Part shown: in pieces, positions 1-10,379 of the stretch
Numbering within the stretch: position 1 is the first letter of the stretch
Layout of the letters: each line of letters opens with the position of its first letter
Origin: Klebsormidium nitens
Taxonomy: Eukaryota; Streptophyta; Klebsormidiophyceae; Klebsormidiales; Klebsormidiaceae
Length of the DNA stretch: 24,177 nt
NCBI GenBank assembly: GCA_000708835.1
Contig: DF237784.1
Span: forward strand, 6,195 to 30,371
Direction of reading: 5' to 3'
The notes under the pieces: model-generated
What the model was told of the DNA's origin: nothing
Seen by the model: only the letters and a program-made list of their open reading frames with translations
The model's database searches: none
Translations under genes and position numbers: made by a program

Positions 1-177
1 GAACCGGTGGAGCGGCCGGGGCGACTACAAGCTTAGGGGTAAGCAGCCGGGCCAAAAGGTGGGGGCGCACCGGCCGACCCAAGCCCCGGAGGGGGCGTGG
101 GGAAGCCGGAAATCAAATCGGACAGCCCTTACATACATACATATTAGCAGAGTTGGGGGGGGGGTCAAACGCTCTCG

Positions 178-241
178 TACTGTAATCTGTTATAATATTT
201 TTCTTCCGGACAGAGGAAAAAATTATAACAGATTAGCAGTA
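178..241. repeat. Long imperfect inverted repeat (hairpin)
   Basis: The arms at about 178-206 and 213-241 are near-perfect reverse complements of about 29 bases, differing by one or two single-base indels and a few substitutions, with a loop of only about 6 bases. The arms are AT-rich and contain the word TAATCTGTTATAAT and its complement. The right arm (AACAGATTAGCAGTA) is the same word that recurs in each unit of the adjoining 115-bp tandem repeat, so the hairpin probably marks an end or inversion point of that repeat family. No coding capacity is seen here. Confidence 0.8.
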
Positions 242-600
242 CGACGTTTGTCCTTTGGGACCTCTTTGCGAATATGTATGTAGTAAGGCCATACCCAAAA
301 AGATAGTAAAATATTATAATTGACTTTCAGAAGAAAAATATAACAGATTAGCAATAGGACCTTTTCCCCTTTCGGGAATGTTGCGAATATGTATGTAGTA
401 AGGCCATACCCGAAAAGATAGTAAAATATTATAATTGACTTTCAGAAGAAAAATATAACAGATTAGCAGTATGACCTTTTCCCCTTTCGGGAATGTTGCG
501 AATATGTATGTAGTAAGGCCATACCATAGATTATTTCATTTCATATTATATGCGACTTTTCAGAAGAAAATATAACAGATAACAGTACAGGTTGTTTCCT
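222..600. repeat. 115-bp tandem repeat array, about 3 units plus a decayed one
   Basis: The word GCGAATATGTATGTAGTAAG starts at 268, 383 and 498, giving an exact period of 115 bases. Each unit also carries AAGATAGTAAAATATTATAA, the word TTTCAGAAGAAAAATATAAC and a CCTTTTCCCCTTTCGGGAAT-like segment. The first unit has a diverged TCCTTTGGGACC in place of the last segment, and that form resembles the dispersed module further right. A partial, more diverged unit follows at about 530-620. There is no conserved reading frame; this is non-coding repeat DNA. Confidence 0.9.
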
Positions 601-850
601 TTTGGGACTTTTAAGTAAATGTATGTATGTTACCCACTTAGGAACAAAAGGCAAAATATCGGCTTTTGTTCCTAAGTGAGTGCCCGGGTGGTCCCAGTCA
701 ATCACACACTGGTACGTACCGTGAGTCCGGAGAGCTTTCGACCGGGTTGGACCCCTCCACTAGTGACCTGCAACCTTTCTGGGCCGGGGGGCTGACGTGG
801 CGCCCTCCCAGTGGCCAAAGATTAATGCCGAACTTCATTTGCCTTGCTGA
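586..850 (+). repeat. Dispersed repeat module, copy A, with a 16-bp perfect hairpin
   Basis: This stretch has the order TTCCTTTTGGGACTTTT, then ATGTATGTATGT, then CACTTAGGAAC, then a GTGAGTGCCCGGGTGGTCC-like word, GGTACGTACC, GCTTTCGACC and GCCGAACTTCATTT. The same words in the same order occur at 7255-7513. Within it, 635-650 and 663-678 are perfect 16-base inverted repeats around a 12-base loop. The module ends about 95 bases before the first ATG of the nuclease-like gene, so it may form part of that gene's promoter or 5' leader; this is inference. Related but shorter copies lie at 6711-6810 and 6915-6985. Confidence 0.8.
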
Positions 851-945
851 TCCGATCTGTAGCGCCTACGCTTTCTTAATATTTGGGGCAACTTATCTGC
901 TGACAAGAGCCGTGTTCCTAGCCAGGTCCTGGCTGTCCGTCCACA

Positions 946-3900
946 ATGGCACCCCACATCTGGCTTAAGTCAGATGATATCAAGCCTTGCCAGTTTACAG
1001 TAAAAGATGGCAAGCTAAATTTAAAACACATATGCACCGTCTTTCAGCTAGACGTGAGCAAGCCGTTGCGCTTGGGCGACTGGTGGCCAGAAGTCACAGC
1101 GGATGGTTGGGCAGAGTATGATGAGGATTGTGCAGTGGGGAAGACGAAGAACACAGCCTCCCCTATAGAGGGAACCTCAAGTGAGTCAGCTACACCTTTG
1201 ATCGTATTTCGGGTTTAATGATTTGAGGCCGTTCTTCATGTAGCCTGCTGAAACTATCATGAGGATTGTCAAGGCTTGCGCATTCCGCGGGAAGAAATGA
1301 TGTACTTCGATTTGTATGCTCCTCCCCGGGCTCGAACAGACGAGCAGCTGCAGCAGAGAGAGGATAGGATTAGGAAAGTGAAAGTGAAAGTGACCTGTAC
1401 CTGGACGTTGCCCGCGTGTTTTGTTGCACTGACCTCGGGGAAGGCCTTATTAGAACTTGCTGGAATCGACTAACTGCGTTAGGATGGTCGATTCAGGTGA
1501 CAATTGCAAGCAAGCCGCACCGCAAGTATCATCACCTCAAGGAAGTTTTATGTAGGTGTGCAGGATTTCAGATGGATCATTCAACTGATAGCAGTGTCGC
1601 TTTACCTCGGTCTGTGTGAAGTAGATGCTCCTCTGGAAAATTTAACCTCTTTCATTGGCAAGCCTCAACTCTTTACGTACTCCAGCAACATGTCTTCTTG
1701 CATGTGCAGCTGCCAAACACTTGTCCTCCTCATTGTTTGCAGCTCGCCCCGCTCCCATTCCCATTGTGAAGTTCAGCATCAAGAGGACGGGGGGCAAGCC
1801 CTTCGAGTTTTCAATGAGAGCCCCAGTCGAGTGGCCTGCTTTCGAGCAGCGCTTTCGGACTGAATCTGGCTGGGAGGTGGGGCTTTTCAAATTAAGTGCA
1901 GAGACGGGACTGGAAGTCACAGAGGACATGTGGGCTACGCATCTGCGATTGGAAAGTGATGGAAAGGCGGTCGCTGAGGTGAAGCTGGTGGCGGAAAAGC
2001 TTGACAAGGGGTTCTCAAGCTTCTCGCGCACCGATGGGCTGTCCTACCTGGAACTACCAAAGAATTATGTGAGTATATTAAACCGCATGAGCTGCCAAAC
2101 ACCCATTCCCAATTGTTGTCTGCATCAATGGTAAGCGATGGGTGCCAAAACGGGCCTGTCTGGATAGCTTGAGACGTTCTTTTACCAAGTAGTAGCCTGA
2201 TGTTGTGTCTGTGTTCCTTATCCCGTTTTTTTGCGTTTGAGGTTGATCTCCAGTTTCTTCTTGCAGGTCATGGTTTTTTGAATGAGCAGACATGATGTCA
2301 ATTTTTTGGGCTGCTGCCAGCTGCTCTAGCATCTTCAGTGTTTTTGGGTGGCGCTATGGACAGTAAAACGCCCTTGCCAATTCTGCGCAGGTTCCTCTTT
2401 CCCTCTCTTTGCTATTCACTTCTCCTTTTTCCTTCTGAAGTTCGATGCTGATTGGGATTGGTCTGTCACGTGGACGAAAGGCAAGGTTCTGTCTCATTCA
2501 AAACGCGGATCAGTGGCTTGGCAGCATAAACTGAAGTTTCTTCTCGATTGTAGACTGTCCGGAAGGAGCCCAACGTGTTCCAGCGTGAAGCTTTTGGCAA
2601 CCTCGCCGACTTGGTCAACCAGCGGCTCAAGGGCTTCGAAAAGTGGACTTTGAAAGAGCTTGTGACGCACTTTGTGAAGGACATCCAGCTCCGCATGCTT
2701 GTTTTTAGGTGAGTGTCAGGTTATCAGTGATCGGCTCTCTTTCCACCTCCTTCAATGCGCTCTCTGTTCTTACCATGGGATAAAAGCATGGTTGCAGTTT
2801 TGAGTCATCTCCAGAGTCTAACTGTGCTTTGCCTAAAGTGTGTCCCTTTGGTGGCTGTTTCCTTTGGTGCTACTTTCAGTTGGGGGACAAGATGTTTCTA
2901 CTTGCAACTACGGAGTTGGAGACAGGTCAGCTTGTACCTGGACTGTGGATCTGGGGGCATGCCTAGAGGGGTGTTGTACTCGCGGCACTCAAAGAGCGCA
3001 CCTTAGAGGTGCTTTTGATCCAAGGAGAGACTTCAGTTGGGAAGGAAACGTGGTCATGAACGCTCCACCTGTAACAGAACAGGCAAGCGTCACTGCATGA
3101 CTCTACCTTCTCATAAAGAAAATTTAGTTTTCAGTGCACTTGAAGACGATGGCAGCTACAGATACAGTGGCCCAGGACACTCAGGGAGAAGCATGCTTGA
3201 CCTCTTAAATACACGCTTCTCACTCGATTATTACGCTTTTTGGCTGCGTGCAGTTCTTTCACGATGCAGGGCCTTGAATTAACCCGGAGGGAGCTCATCT
3301 CCCCGGTGCTGATCCTGGCCTCGCTTCTGGCAAAGAGCCAGGTAGAGCTGCGGGCGGAGGCGACCGTACAAGGGTCCTTGGGATGCGGGCCCATTGACTA
3401 CACCGCCCTCATAGAACAGGTCCAGATCCTCCTGACAGAGGCGAAGAAGGCTGAGCTCAAAAAAGCGGAGGGCCAAGTGAGACAAACGAGTTTTGTTCAA
3501 GGGCTGCTTCTTAATCCAGACACGGACCTTGAGAGGAAACCTATTTCAGCATGCCAGGTTTCAGAAAGAATTGCTTGCATCTACCTTCAGTGTTGAGCTA
3601 GTGCGATCACTTGTTTGCACTATCTGTTGCGTTTGCTCTCCGAAGAAAAGTCGATTCGCACTTCTTGCACATGCAGCTGTACGCGGAGATGGCAGCTTCT
3701 CGAGAGGCTCTCGCGAGGGTCATCGACCCGGGCACGAAGAAGCGGAAGTTTGCGGAGCTCGACGAAATCCTCGAAGGGGTAAGACACTTTTGTTCTTGAG
3801 CTCTGCACAACTTCAAGCCTCGCCTGCCTTATCTCCGTGGCAAGCCCCACGCCAGCATCTTTGAGCTGAGCGGGCTGAAAAAGCACCCATCTCGTTGATG

Positions 3901-4517
3901 GAATCATCGAGGCGGTGAAGTTGAATGCAAGGAAAGCTGGCAGGATGCGGGTAAACAGCCACCAGAATCTGCCAGTCTCTTCTGGTATGCTCTGAATGAT
4001 ATTGCAGTTGAGTAGTGCTCTGAACGGAGTCTGTCATGACTCCGAACTCGTATACGCCCACCTCCTTCTGTAGGATAGCTATTTGTTTTTCCCTTCAGAA
4101 TTCCAAGCTCTTGAATGTCCATCTCCTCATTGCACGTTGTCATAATCTTTTCGGAATACTAATGTCGTGTTGACCTGAGTATGGAAGTTTTATTCTTTCA
4201 GATTAGCACGACGGGGGTGCGCACCGACGCGCAAACCTGGGTGCTTTCCCGGTACGTCAACAAGACCCTGGTTGAGTCCGAGGAGATGAACATCGACCTG
4301 AAGAGCCCCTCGGACAAGACCCTTCAGGACCAGCTTATGGTCGTTGTAGGGGCCCTTACGGGGGCGATGAACACCCACATCACGGAGTATGAGACAACGA
4401 TCAAGACTAAGAGGCAACGGAATGTAAGCTGCAGCCTTGAGAACTGTTTTTGTTGAGCAGCAAACCTCTGCCTGATTTTCGGTCTCCCAACCTTAGCTCC
4501 TTCAAGTACAGGTTTAA
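946..4517 (+). CDS. PD-(D/E)XK nuclease-like protein, Crinkler-type C-terminal domain
   Basis: I read eight exons: 946-1180, 1274-1396, 1743-2068, 2554-2708, 3254-3476, 3677-3778, 4202-4423 and 4497-4517, giving about 468 residues. All junctions are GT-AG and phase-consistent. The ATG at 946 has A at -3. In exon 5 the pattern E311/E315, then GCGPIDY (D328), then TEAKK (E342-x-K344) matches the acid-D-ExK core of restriction-endonuclease-fold domains. The following LYAEM helix and strand-rich exon 7 resemble the C-terminal domain of Crinkler-type proteins. The N-terminus (MAPHIWLKSDD) may be a diverged Crinkler header, but I cannot confirm this. The exon 2 donor is uncertain: 1396 fits the phase, and an end at 1378 is possible with another acceptor. 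The last exon is also uncertain; reading through intron 7 would stop at 4456. Repeats flank the gene on both sides. No signal peptide or membrane segment is seen. The nuclease fold is well supported by motif; the biological role is unknown. Confidence 0.62.
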
Positions 4518-5830
4518 AAGGGTTAGTTAGTCAGGTACCGAAATTGGAGAGCTTGGACCTGTCGGTTGAAGTTGGCGTTCTCTGGTCCGGTGCTCGTTCG
4601 TCTTTACGAAAAGTACAATATCCAGATACAGAGACCTTTCGATTGAGTATTCTTATATTTGGCATGTTACGGACACCTGTCAGGGGTCTTTCAAGGGTTA
4701 CTTTATCTGAACTTTCAGTGGGTTGGTAAAGAAGTTCGGGCAACGGCTGCAGCTATATTGTCAATCCATACGCCTTTGATGAAAGCTGAGCATGCTTGTA
4801 GCGGTTTTGCCCCAGCCTTCTTGTTTACCGTCAGTGCCAGTAGTTTGACACCTGACCCCCGGCAAGCCTTTAAAGGTTATACAGGCCAGAGAGAAGCTCG
4901 ATTGCCGGCTTCTGAGCAATCATGATCTGGCTCAAAAGCAAAGAGTTGCGATATTTTGCAAGCTTGTACTCCCAATTGATGCAGGAGGACAAAGGCACGA
5001 GTACGGGTAACTCCTTGGGTACAGAGGCTTAGCACTTTCGAGGTAAGCATCGACAATCTTGAGCAGGATGGTCACGTTTTGGAGAAAAGAGGCCACTTAC
5101 CTTACATCCACTGGTGTCTACTCAAGGGGTTTCTTGCTGAGTTACAATAAAGTTGCTGCTCTTTCTGCCTATTTCAAACCCCAGTGCAGATTGATGCAAG
5201 TCTGCATTTGAGACAACAGATTGTCGCATAAGCAAAAAACCTGCCAGCATATTTAGCAACTTACAGCTCCAGCAATAGCTGCGTCTTCTTCAGACGGCAA
5301 GGTGCATCCTTCTATAAAAGTGGCCAGGTCAGCAACTCAAGTCACAATGGTGGTGTGGACAGCAGTAGTGCAATGTTGAAGTGTTGGAATTACCAGTCAT
5401 GCACCATACAAGTCGCGAAGCCTTGCAAGTGGCAGCTTACCTGAGTCCACAAGTACACTCTGGAATATGCTTGTGCAGCTGCTCACAATGCGCATACTTC
5501 TTCAAACCAGGCTGAGAAGAGAGGCCAGCAACTCCGATCAGAATGCACAACGACTACCTTCTCAGGAAAAGCCAGCCCTTCACCACCTTTTGCTGCTCAC
5601 AAAGCGGCGCCAACAATTCAAACAGGTGCATAGTGATGATTCCAGCTGGGAAGCTGCCGGTTTACAATGAGACTTTTAGATGTGCTGCTTTGCAATACAG
5701 ACTTGAGTCTGGAGTTCCGCTTGTAGACTTTGGCGGGAAAAGCACCTACTTGGCAGGCATCGGCTTCCATCAGGAAGACACTTGGCATCCACTTGTCTTA
5801 GTTCTGAGCGGGCAAACTTGAAAGGTTTAA
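4518..5830. other. Intergenic stretch, no gene recognised
   Basis: This is the downstream flank of the nuclease-like gene and probably includes its 3' UTR. Open frames are short, lack a family signature, and show no consistent chain of donor and acceptor sites. I see no tandem repeat or RNA gene. Composition is mixed, with pyrimidine-rich patches. Confidence 0.6.
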
Positions 5831-5839
5831 AATGTGTCA

Positions 5840-6510
5840 CGACCATCACAGGCGATATATGTCGAGCTATTTTGTTGGAGCGTATACCGTAAACAGGAAG
5901 ACACCACGGACAGGAGAATCGTGCAAGTCTCCCGTCCTAATTTCTGTCCATCCCGGCCAATATGCTATACATTTTTATATCTAATAGAATGTGCATACAG
6001 GAAGTCAGCACAGACAGGAGAATCATGTAAATCTCCCGGCCGGGCCCATTGTTTTGACCATCCCAGCCAATATGTCGAGCATTTTATGATTAATTGAGAA
6101 CGCAGACAGGAAGATATCACAAATAGGAGAATGGTGTCAGTCTCCCGGCCGGGCTCCTTTTCCGACCATTCTGGCCAATATGTCGAGCATGTTATGATTA
6201 ATGAGCACGCAGACAGGAAGACAGCACATGATCGTTCGAGTCTCTGGTCTCATTTTCTGACCATCCCGGCCAATATGTCGAGCATTTTATAATCAATAGA
6301 GCACACAGACAGGAAGGCAGCATAGACAGGAGAATCGTGTTAGTCTCACGGCCGGGCTCAATTTCCGACCAATCCGGCCAATATGTCAAACAAATTTTAT
6401 TCAATAGAGCGTGCAGACAGGAAGACAATACAGACAGGAGTTAATCGTGTAAGTCCCCTGGCCGGGACCGTTTTTCTGACCGAGCATTTTATATCTAACA
6501 GGGTGAACAG
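5840..6510. repeat. Tandem array with a unit of about 108 bp, 5-7 diverged units
   Basis: The word (C/T)GGCCAATATGTCGAGCAT, or a close variant, starts at about 5954, 6064, 6172, 6267 and 6375, giving periods of 110, 108, 95 and 108. Each unit contains GACAGGAAGACA, then CAGACAGGAGAATCGTGT, then AGTCTCCCGGCCGGGCTC, then GACCATCCCGGCCAATATG and ATTTTAT. A leading degenerate unit begins at about 5840, and a last truncated unit ends near 6510. The 95-base unit has lost part of its CAGACAGGAG segment. Open frames crossing the array are products of its periodicity. The array shares no unit with the 115-bp array at the window start. Confidence 0.88.
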
Positions 6511-6699
6511 GCAAAACAGACAGGACAGACACGAGTTTGTGAAGCCTGACATGTGCGCCCAGTTCTCCCCGCCCATGCCAAACAATATACATCATAATCC
6601 CTGAGACCTGAGTGGCCGGGTGGCCCTAAACTAGGCACCTATTACACCCGGGATCGCCGGACAGCCCTGGTGCATGCGTGCATGCATTTTGTGTGTCAT

Positions 6700-6990
6700 T
6701 TAGTACAATCTGTTCCTTTTAGGACTTCTGAAAACTATGAATGTACGTAACACACTTAGGAACATGGAGCGAATTTTGAATTCTTGTCCCTATTAGTGCG
6801 TTACCAGGTGGCTCTAAAGCACAAAATTTCGTACAGGCGGGACCGAAAACACACCTCGTGCAACTTGCGTGCATATGCATTTTGTGTGAAAAAACTAAGA
6901 GTAGATACGGTAACATTCTTTTCCTTTTGGGACTTTTGGTGAATATGTATGTACGTAATCCACACTTAGGAACGAATCGCTGGAAGGTTG
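6700..6990 (+). repeat. Dispersed repeat module, two shorter tandem copies
   Basis: Two copies of the copy-A module start at about 6711 and 6915. Both contain TTCCTTTT(A/G)GGACTT, ATGTACGTAA and CACACTTAGGAAC. The first also keeps a decayed right hairpin arm (TTGTCCCTATTAGTG) and a GGTGGCTCTAA word matching GGTGGTCC of copy A. The preceding bases of both copies share GCATTTTGTGTG, so the duplicated unit is about 200 bases. No coding sequence is apparent. Confidence 0.72.
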
Positions 6991-7139
6991 CTTCCAATCA
7001 CCGGTCATCTTGGGATATTGTAATTCCGGCGCACAAATATTTGAGAATATTGTGATCGATGAGAGCATTCTTCTGCATAGTTGTTTACACTTCACCGAAC
7101 CGGCCCTGCGCGCGTTTGATAGAAATACCGTATGTGTAG

Positions 7140-7622
7140 GAAAATTATAACAGTGAAATGTACAGTACGATTCTTTCTCTTTTGGGCTTTTTGAAGAATA
7201 TACATGTACCTTACTTTGTGTGAAACATTTATAACAGTAGGAATAGTATAGATTTGTTCCTTCTGGGACTTTTGAGAACCATGTATGTATAGTGTACGTG
7301 ATCCACACTTAGGAACATGAAGCGATTTCTGGTGTTTTGTCCCTGTAGTGAGTGCTCGGTTGATCCAAGTCAAGTGCCCAAGGGTACGTACCGGCTTTCG
7401 GAATGGCTTTCGACCCCGGTTCGCCCCCCTCTGGCGACCTGCACCGCTTTGGGGCCTGACATGGCGACCTCTGATTGGCCCCATTTTTATGCCGAACTTC
7501 ATTTGGTTTGCTGGCGAAACGGTCCCGACCGCCGGTCGTGGGAAGGCCCCCGGGCCAGGGGGGACACGTGGCGCCTATCGAGCGGTTGAAAATAAAGGCC
7601 GAAGTTCATTTGGTTTGCTGAG
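7140..7622 (+). repeat. Dispersed repeat module, copy B, with duplicated end
   Basis: From about 7255 to 7513 this follows copy A (586-850) in order and orientation: TTCCTTCTGGGACTTTT, ATGTATGTA, CACACTTAGGAAC, GTGAGTGCTCGG, GGTACGTACC, GCTTTCGACC and GCCGAACTTCATTTGG. The hairpin is decayed (CACTTAGGAACA against TGTCCCTGTAGTG). The terminal block is then repeated: GCCGAACTTCATTTGGTTTG at 7491 and GCCGAAGTTCATTTGGTTTG at 7598, each preceded by a GACATGGCG or GACACGTGGCG word. A partial module start lies at about 7170-7215. The repeat ends about 250 bases upstream of the F-box start codon. Confidence 0.75.
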
Positions 7623-7871
7623 CTGGTCGCAGTGAAAGTTGTCTGCGCAATCCTCGCGTTCAAAGCCAACAATGCCAATGGCGGGGGTCCAGCACAGGCC
7701 AGGAACTTCGGGCAAATTGGCGGCAGACTTCAGGGGCTGCTGCAGGCAAAAGCAGGTCATCGCATAGGTAGTTCAGCGCATCTGAGGAGGGAGCACAATC
7801 CTTGAGCTAGGCCCAGGCGCAAGGGACTAATTTGTTCCATTGGGCAGCTCAATACTGGAAGAACTAAAGTG

Positions 7872-9245
7872 ATGGACCGAGGTGCCATGGTCAATGTGGG
7901 CCCTGGCAGCCCCTTGGATCGGCTGTCCGACGATATTTTGCTGCGCATCCTGGCAGAAGGCGCCTGCATCGTGGCTGAAGGCGCCTGGAATGTCGAGGAC
8001 CACCCTCGGGACAGGGTTTGGGACGGCTTTGGAGACATGAGGAAGCTATGTCAATTGAGGACTGTCTGTCATCGCTTCGATGACTTAGTCATGGGAGTTG
8101 AGAACATCGTGTGGAGGCTCAATCCTGCTGCGGTTCTTGCCCCCAGTGCGCACCGGTTCCTTCAGCAGTGCAAGAAGCTGAAGGGACTCCGCTTGATCAT
8201 GGGACGGAACAGCTTCGCACAGTCAGATGTCTACGCCATCCCTGATAGCTTTTGGCTTGCTATTTCTAGAGTTACTCCAGACCTTGAGGAGTTCGAAATC
8301 CTTGGGGGAATGCAGAATCGGCTGAACCTACCTGATGGGCAAATGCACGAGGTTTTCAAGACCATGGCGATGTGCCCTCGACTTGCTTCATTGAAGCTAG
8401 AGAGATGTGATGCACAATTGACCCAATCTTTGTCTCCAAGACACAAGCTCAATTCAATCGTTAATCTCCACATCTCAACCATCGATCTGACAGATCTCGG
8501 GGTTTCAAGTATCCTTGAGGCATGCCAACAATTAGAGTCCCTCACTTTATCATCAATAACGGGACTCACAACTCCAGTATTGGCTTCAAAGTGTCTGAAG
8601 ATGTTGGTGATTCAGCAACAAAGACCTCTTATGAACACCCTCAAGATAGTGGCACCGGATTTAAGGTGTCTATCAGCAAGTGGGATGACAATGTTAACAG
8701 TTGGTGCACCAAACTTGGAAGAGCTTGTCTTGGGAAATACATGTGCAATTGTCAGGGAGAGCACTTGGAAGGTTACCGGATTGAAAGTAGGGGATGGACC
8801 AAGGAACCTGAACCAACTTGTGGAGATTTTCGCCTTGTGCAAGGATGCAAGGAAAGTTACGGTGCTTCATCCATTTCAACCAGATGTAAGCGGAGATCTG
8901 GTGGCCCTATCATGGCTTTTGCAGCATCTAGAGCACCTGGAGTATCTAGAGATCCCATCAGATTTAGCGATGCGCATTAACATAGACACAGGAGGTGCAG
9001 TCCCCATGTCCTTATCTCTACCCAAACTCAAAAAGTTGAAAGTATCCTTCGAGAAACTCCGCCGGCAATTCGAGCTTTGTCTGGAGCTGTGTAGGATTGC
9101 TCCTCAATTAGTGGATCTGTGTATTGATCTTACAAATCTACTTGGAAGAAACAGAGCAGATTCTGTGGTAATGCGCCTCTTAGAGCTCCAAAGACAATAC
9201 CCACTGATCAAGCTGTTGGTCAATTGGCCAACAGTATTGCAATAG
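7872..9245 (+). CDS. F-box protein with leucine-rich C-terminal region
   Basis: This is a single uninterrupted frame of 457 residues starting at ATG 7872; a second in-frame ATG at 7887 has a good GCCATGG context and could also serve. Residues 14-27 (PLDRLSDDILLRIL) are a typical F-box start. The second half (LCQLRTVCHRFDDLV ... VWRL) follows after an insertion of about 30 residues. The rest has repeated leucine-rich segments such as LASLKLERCD, LESLTLSSITGL, LEELVLGNT, LEYLEIPSD and LKKLKVSFEKL, spaced irregularly as in plant F-box/LRR proteins. F-box proteins join Skp1 in SCF ubiquitin ligases, with the LRR part choosing the target; the target here is unknown. The absence of introns contrasts with neighbouring genes and may reflect retroposition or simple intron loss. 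A dispersed repeat lies just upstream. Confidence 0.85.
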   Translation: MDRGAMVNVGPGSPLDRLSDDILLRILAEGACIVAEGAWNVEDHPRDRVWDGFGDMRKLCQLRTVCHRFDDLVMGVENIVWRLNPAAVLAPSAHRFLQQCKKLKGLRLIMGRNSFAQSDVYAIPDSFWLAISRVTPDLEEFEILGGMQNRLNLPDGQMHEVFKTMAMCPRLASLKLERCDAQLTQSLSPRHKLNSIVNLHISTIDLTDLGVSSILEACQQLESLTLSSITGLTTPVLASKCLKMLVIQQQRPLMNTLKIVAPDLRCLSASGMTMLTVGAPNLEELVLGNTCAIVRESTWKVTGLKVGDGPRNLNQLVEIFALCKDARKVTVLHPFQPDVSGDLVALSWLLQHLEHLEYLEIPSDLAMRINIDTGGAVPMSLSLPKLKKLKVSFEKLRRQFELCLELCRIAPQLVDLCIDLTNLLGRNRADSVVMRLLELQRQYPLIKLLVNWPTVLQ

Positions 9246-10267
9246 GACAAGCAAAAAAGGTGAGTGGCACTGCATTTCAGCCTTATGTCATCCAAATTAG
9301 TCACTTGTTTCGTAATTATCATTCGTCCCCCATCAGCCCGTGGCGATTAAGCCATGGGCCGTCAGGTTAATTGTGGACACTGTCTACGGTTCGACTAGAT
9401 ACAATCATCAAGTTAAGCCAATCTGATGGTAATTCCCACTTCAATAACGCCTGATGAATCCAGCCTACGTCCATCATTGCATGCCCGTAGTCAACTTGGC
9501 TCGCTCACATGTATTTGGATGTATAATGTTTAAGTTATTACTTTTCATTAGCTTGGGTTGCAAAATCTAGCTCTCAAAATCTTAGTATTCCTCATGCCGC
9601 GCGCGCCACCGCGCATTGACATCTGTTTACCCATGGTTGTTATTGGCTGGCAATGGTAACGTGAGTTCTCATGGCATTTTCCATGATCTGCACAAATATT
9701 TATATCGCAGTTTGGTTCATGCGCTTAACATGAAAAACGAAGTACGACATAGGTACATGTACAAGTCTACAAGGCTACGCGTACATTGCATCATTGCGCT
9801 GAAGATCATACTCAATAATGTTTTTTCGATGCACTGAATGCATATATACTCAAGTGTCATTGTAAGCAGCTCTTCAATTAATTTGAGCAACATGCAACTC
9901 GTTCTTTTTGTGCAGCCACCATGACTTATGCATCTGGGCCGTCATGATATGCGCTTTTCTTCTCCATGCATGCATGCGCCGGGGATCTTTTCCGTAGTCG
10001 AATGCATCCGTGCATGATGCCGGGCCCCTAGATTGCATCTGAACAAGCATGTTGCAACGATCGTATATATACAGGCCGGCACATTGCAGGCGTGCACTCT
10101 GGCAAACAGCCTGCGCTTGCAATGATCACAGTGCCCCTGTTTCTGTGACTCAATTGGAAACCGGCAATAGAGGGTCCCGGAGGCTATAGCAACTGTGGCA
10201 TCGGACAACCGTTTCATCCGCGCGGGTATATGACTTACATGCACCAGCTAGGATGCGCATGTAAATT

Positions 10268-10294
10268 CTATTAACTATTAACTATTAACTATTG
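10268..10294. repeat. 7-bp microsatellite (CTATTAA)
   Basis: Three full copies and one partial copy of CTATTAA are read directly. There is no sign of function. Confidence 0.9.
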
Positions 10295-10353
10295 CAACTA
10301 CCCCACATGTATCATTTTTATCAATTCAATGCCCTTTGTTATATGCCACCTTA

Positions 10354-10379
10354 CTTATATGGTACGCTTATATGGTACG
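10354..10379. repeat. 13-bp perfect tandem duplication
   Basis: CTTATATGGTACG occurs twice back to back. This is a simple slippage-type duplication in the intergenic region. Confidence 0.9.

Noticed and set aside
1708-2102. 13-base word AGCTGCCAAACAC repeated before and after exon 3 of the nuclease-like gene
   Set aside because: It resembles the exon-start duplications of the GT61 gene, but the match is short and does not extend into coding sequence, so chance is likely.
6198-6604. Several open frames across the 108-bp array
   Set aside because: They repeat the same peptide words because of the tandem period and show no protein signature.
586-7622. Copies A and B as the two LTRs of a retrotransposon enclosing the nuclease-like gene
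   Set aside because: They are direct repeats about 6.7 kb apart, but I see no gag, protease, reverse transcriptase or integrase, no primer-binding site, and extra module copies occur inside. The enclosed gene has host-type introns.
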